Source: DATACZ01 sp036258795
GTDB lineage: Bacteria > Actinomycetota > CADDZG01 > JAHWKV01
Length of the DNA: 6,164 bases
Assembly: GCA_036258795.1 (NCBI GenBank)
Contig: DATACZ010000080.1
Span: 1-6,164 of the forward strand
Reading direction: 5' to 3'
Numbering within the stretch: the first letter of the stretch is position 1; every line of letters begins with the position of its first letter. Shown here one piece after another: positions 5,315-6,164 of this stretch. The notes beneath the pieces are model-generated. The model had not been told where the DNA came from. It searched no databases and was given only the letters and a program-made list of their open reading frames with translations. The position numbers were made by a program, and so were the translations under genes.

Positions 5315-6164
5315 ATGACCACCCGGATCGCGGTCGTCCTGGCGGCCTTGCTGCTTCTCTGGGGTGCTCCACCCGCTCCCGCGGTGGCTCCCAAGGATGT
5401 TCAGAAGGCAAGCTCACAGCGGAAGAGCCTTCAAGCAGAGCTCGACAGGGCTGTGGCGGCCTACGACTCGGCACAGGCAAAGCTGGCCAGGACTCAGGAG
5501 GCCATCGAGGAGAACGAGAGGTCGGTGGCGGAGTCTGCGGTGAGGGTCAGAGCTCTTCAAGGCAGGCTCGACTCCAGGGCAAATGCCGTTTACCGCAGAG
5601 GACCGATCGGGGTTCTGCAGTATCTCGTCACCTCCGAGACACTGGGGGACTTTACCCGCCGGGTGAAGCTGGTGGAGGCGGCGGCCGACCGGGACGCGAT
5701 CGACCTCGCCGCGGTGAGGCGCGCCCAGCAGGACCACGGTCAGCTGAGACAGCAGCTGGAGGCTAGAAAGCGCCAGGAAAGCCAGCTTTTCAACACCATG
5801 GAGAGGCAGACCAGGTCCCTCACCTCAAACTTCAGGCAAGCTCAGGCGCTCGAGAGCAGGCTGGAGGCAGATCGGGAGGCTCAGCTGCGCCGGGAGAGGG
5901 AGGCCGCCGCCAGAGCAGCAGCTGATGCAGCCAGGAGGGCCAGAGAGTCCCCAAGGCCCGCCCCTGCCAGGCCCTCACCGAGCCCAACAGCACTGAGGGC
6001 TCTACCGACTCCCACTCCGAGGACAGGAACTGAGACCGCGGAGAGCGGTGCCGTTGCCGCGGCCGCGGGCAAGCTCCGGTGTCCAGTGGAGGGCGCGACC
6101 TCGTTCACCGATACATTTGGCGCTCCACGAAGCGGCGGCCGCAGGCATATGGGCGTGGACATGT
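5315..6164 (+). CDS. Secreted M23 family metallo-endopeptidase with N-terminal coiled coil (CwlO/PcsB/EnvC-like), 3' end beyond window
   Basis: The reading frame from ATG 5315 has no stop before the right edge and gives 283 residues. Residues 1-25 are a signal peptide: Arg4, a Leu/Val/Ala core (5-16), then an Ala/Pro-rich cleavage zone around 20-25. Residues about 27-205 are a long, charged, heptad-like coiled coil. It is broken by a segment at 88-120 (ANAVYRRGPIGVLQYLV, then TLGDFTRRV) that resembles the middle of PcsB/CwlO-type coiled coils. A Pro/Thr/Ser linker spans about 211-245. The M23 domain begins near RCPVEG (255-260) and shows FTDTFGAPR (264-272) and HMGVD (278-282), whose His278 and Asp282 are the expected HxxxD zinc ligands; the later HxH motif lies outside the window. 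Such enzymes cut peptidoglycan cross-bridge or stem peptides during division or growth, often under FtsEX control. An in-frame TAA at 5303-5305 fixes the start within a few codons; the ATG at 5305 is in another frame. Confidence 0.9.
   Translation, partial: MTTRIAVVLAALLLLWGAPPAPAVAPKDVQKASSQRKSLQAELDRAVAAYDSAQAKLARTQEAIEENERSVAESAVRVRALQGRLDSRANAVYRRGPIGVLQYLVTSETLGDFTRRVKLVEAAADRDAIDLAAVRRAQQDHGQLRQQLEARKRQESQLFNTMERQTRSLTSNFRQAQALESRLEADREAQLRREREAAARAAADAARRARESPRPAPARPSPSPTALRALPTPTPRTGTETAESGAVAAAAGKLRCPVEGATSFTDTFGAPRSGGRRHMGVDM

Noticed and set aside
5305..5766. A 153-codon plus-strand frame starting at ATG 5305.
   Set aside because: The overlapping frame from ATG 5315 encodes a signal peptide, a coiled coil and M23 motifs; the 5305 frame is a low-complexity Gly/Arg/Ser shadow.

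Overview
The window is GC-rich, judged by eye to be about 60% or more. It reads as bacterial accessory or metabolic chromosome from a high-GC Gram-positive-like lineage, most plausibly an actinobacterium or a deep-branching relative. The clues are a Tat-type lipoprotein solute-binding protein, a CwlO/PcsB-like coiled-coil M23 endopeptidase that may be leaderless, and a secreted-looking protein with paired cysteines and a Ser/Thr/Pro-rich tail. This placement is inference; no rRNA or other taxonomic marker is present.

Layout. (1) 1-869: an unrecognised protein gene without its true 5' end. Bases 1-132 are an inverted, about 92% identical copy of bases 173-304. Nearly all differences fall at synonymous codon positions, so the apparent start of this reading frame is antisense sequence. 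The supported protein starts around base 126 and holds one complete and one partial copy of a helical, cysteine-bearing domain. (2) 870-1007: a 138-bp gap with a good Shine-Dalgarno sequence and a short direct repeat. (3) 1008-5243: a compact four-gene ABC importer operon. It has a Tat-lipoprotein family 1 solute-binding protein, a MalK/UgpC-like ATPase, a MalF-type permease and a MalG-type permease, with spacings of 14, 13 and 0 nt. (4) 5244-5314: a 71-bp gap with a small palindrome and a GATAAT box just before the next start. (5) 5315-6164: the N-terminal 283 residues of a secreted M23 endopeptidase, running off the right edge just after its first zinc-binding motif.

The four operon genes make a complete importer: lipid-anchored capture protein, two-subunit membrane channel and dedicated ATPase. 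The family arrangement suggests a sugar, polyol or similar organic solute, but the substrate cannot be read from the sequence. The M23 gene is a separate cell-wall function, probably with its own promoter.

I see no CRISPR array, RNA gene, insertion sequence, phage gene or defence system. The most unusual feature is the coding-constrained inverted repeat at the left edge. It is either a strain-chimera assembly junction or a real inverted gene duplication. The rest is a fairly ordinary transport operon.
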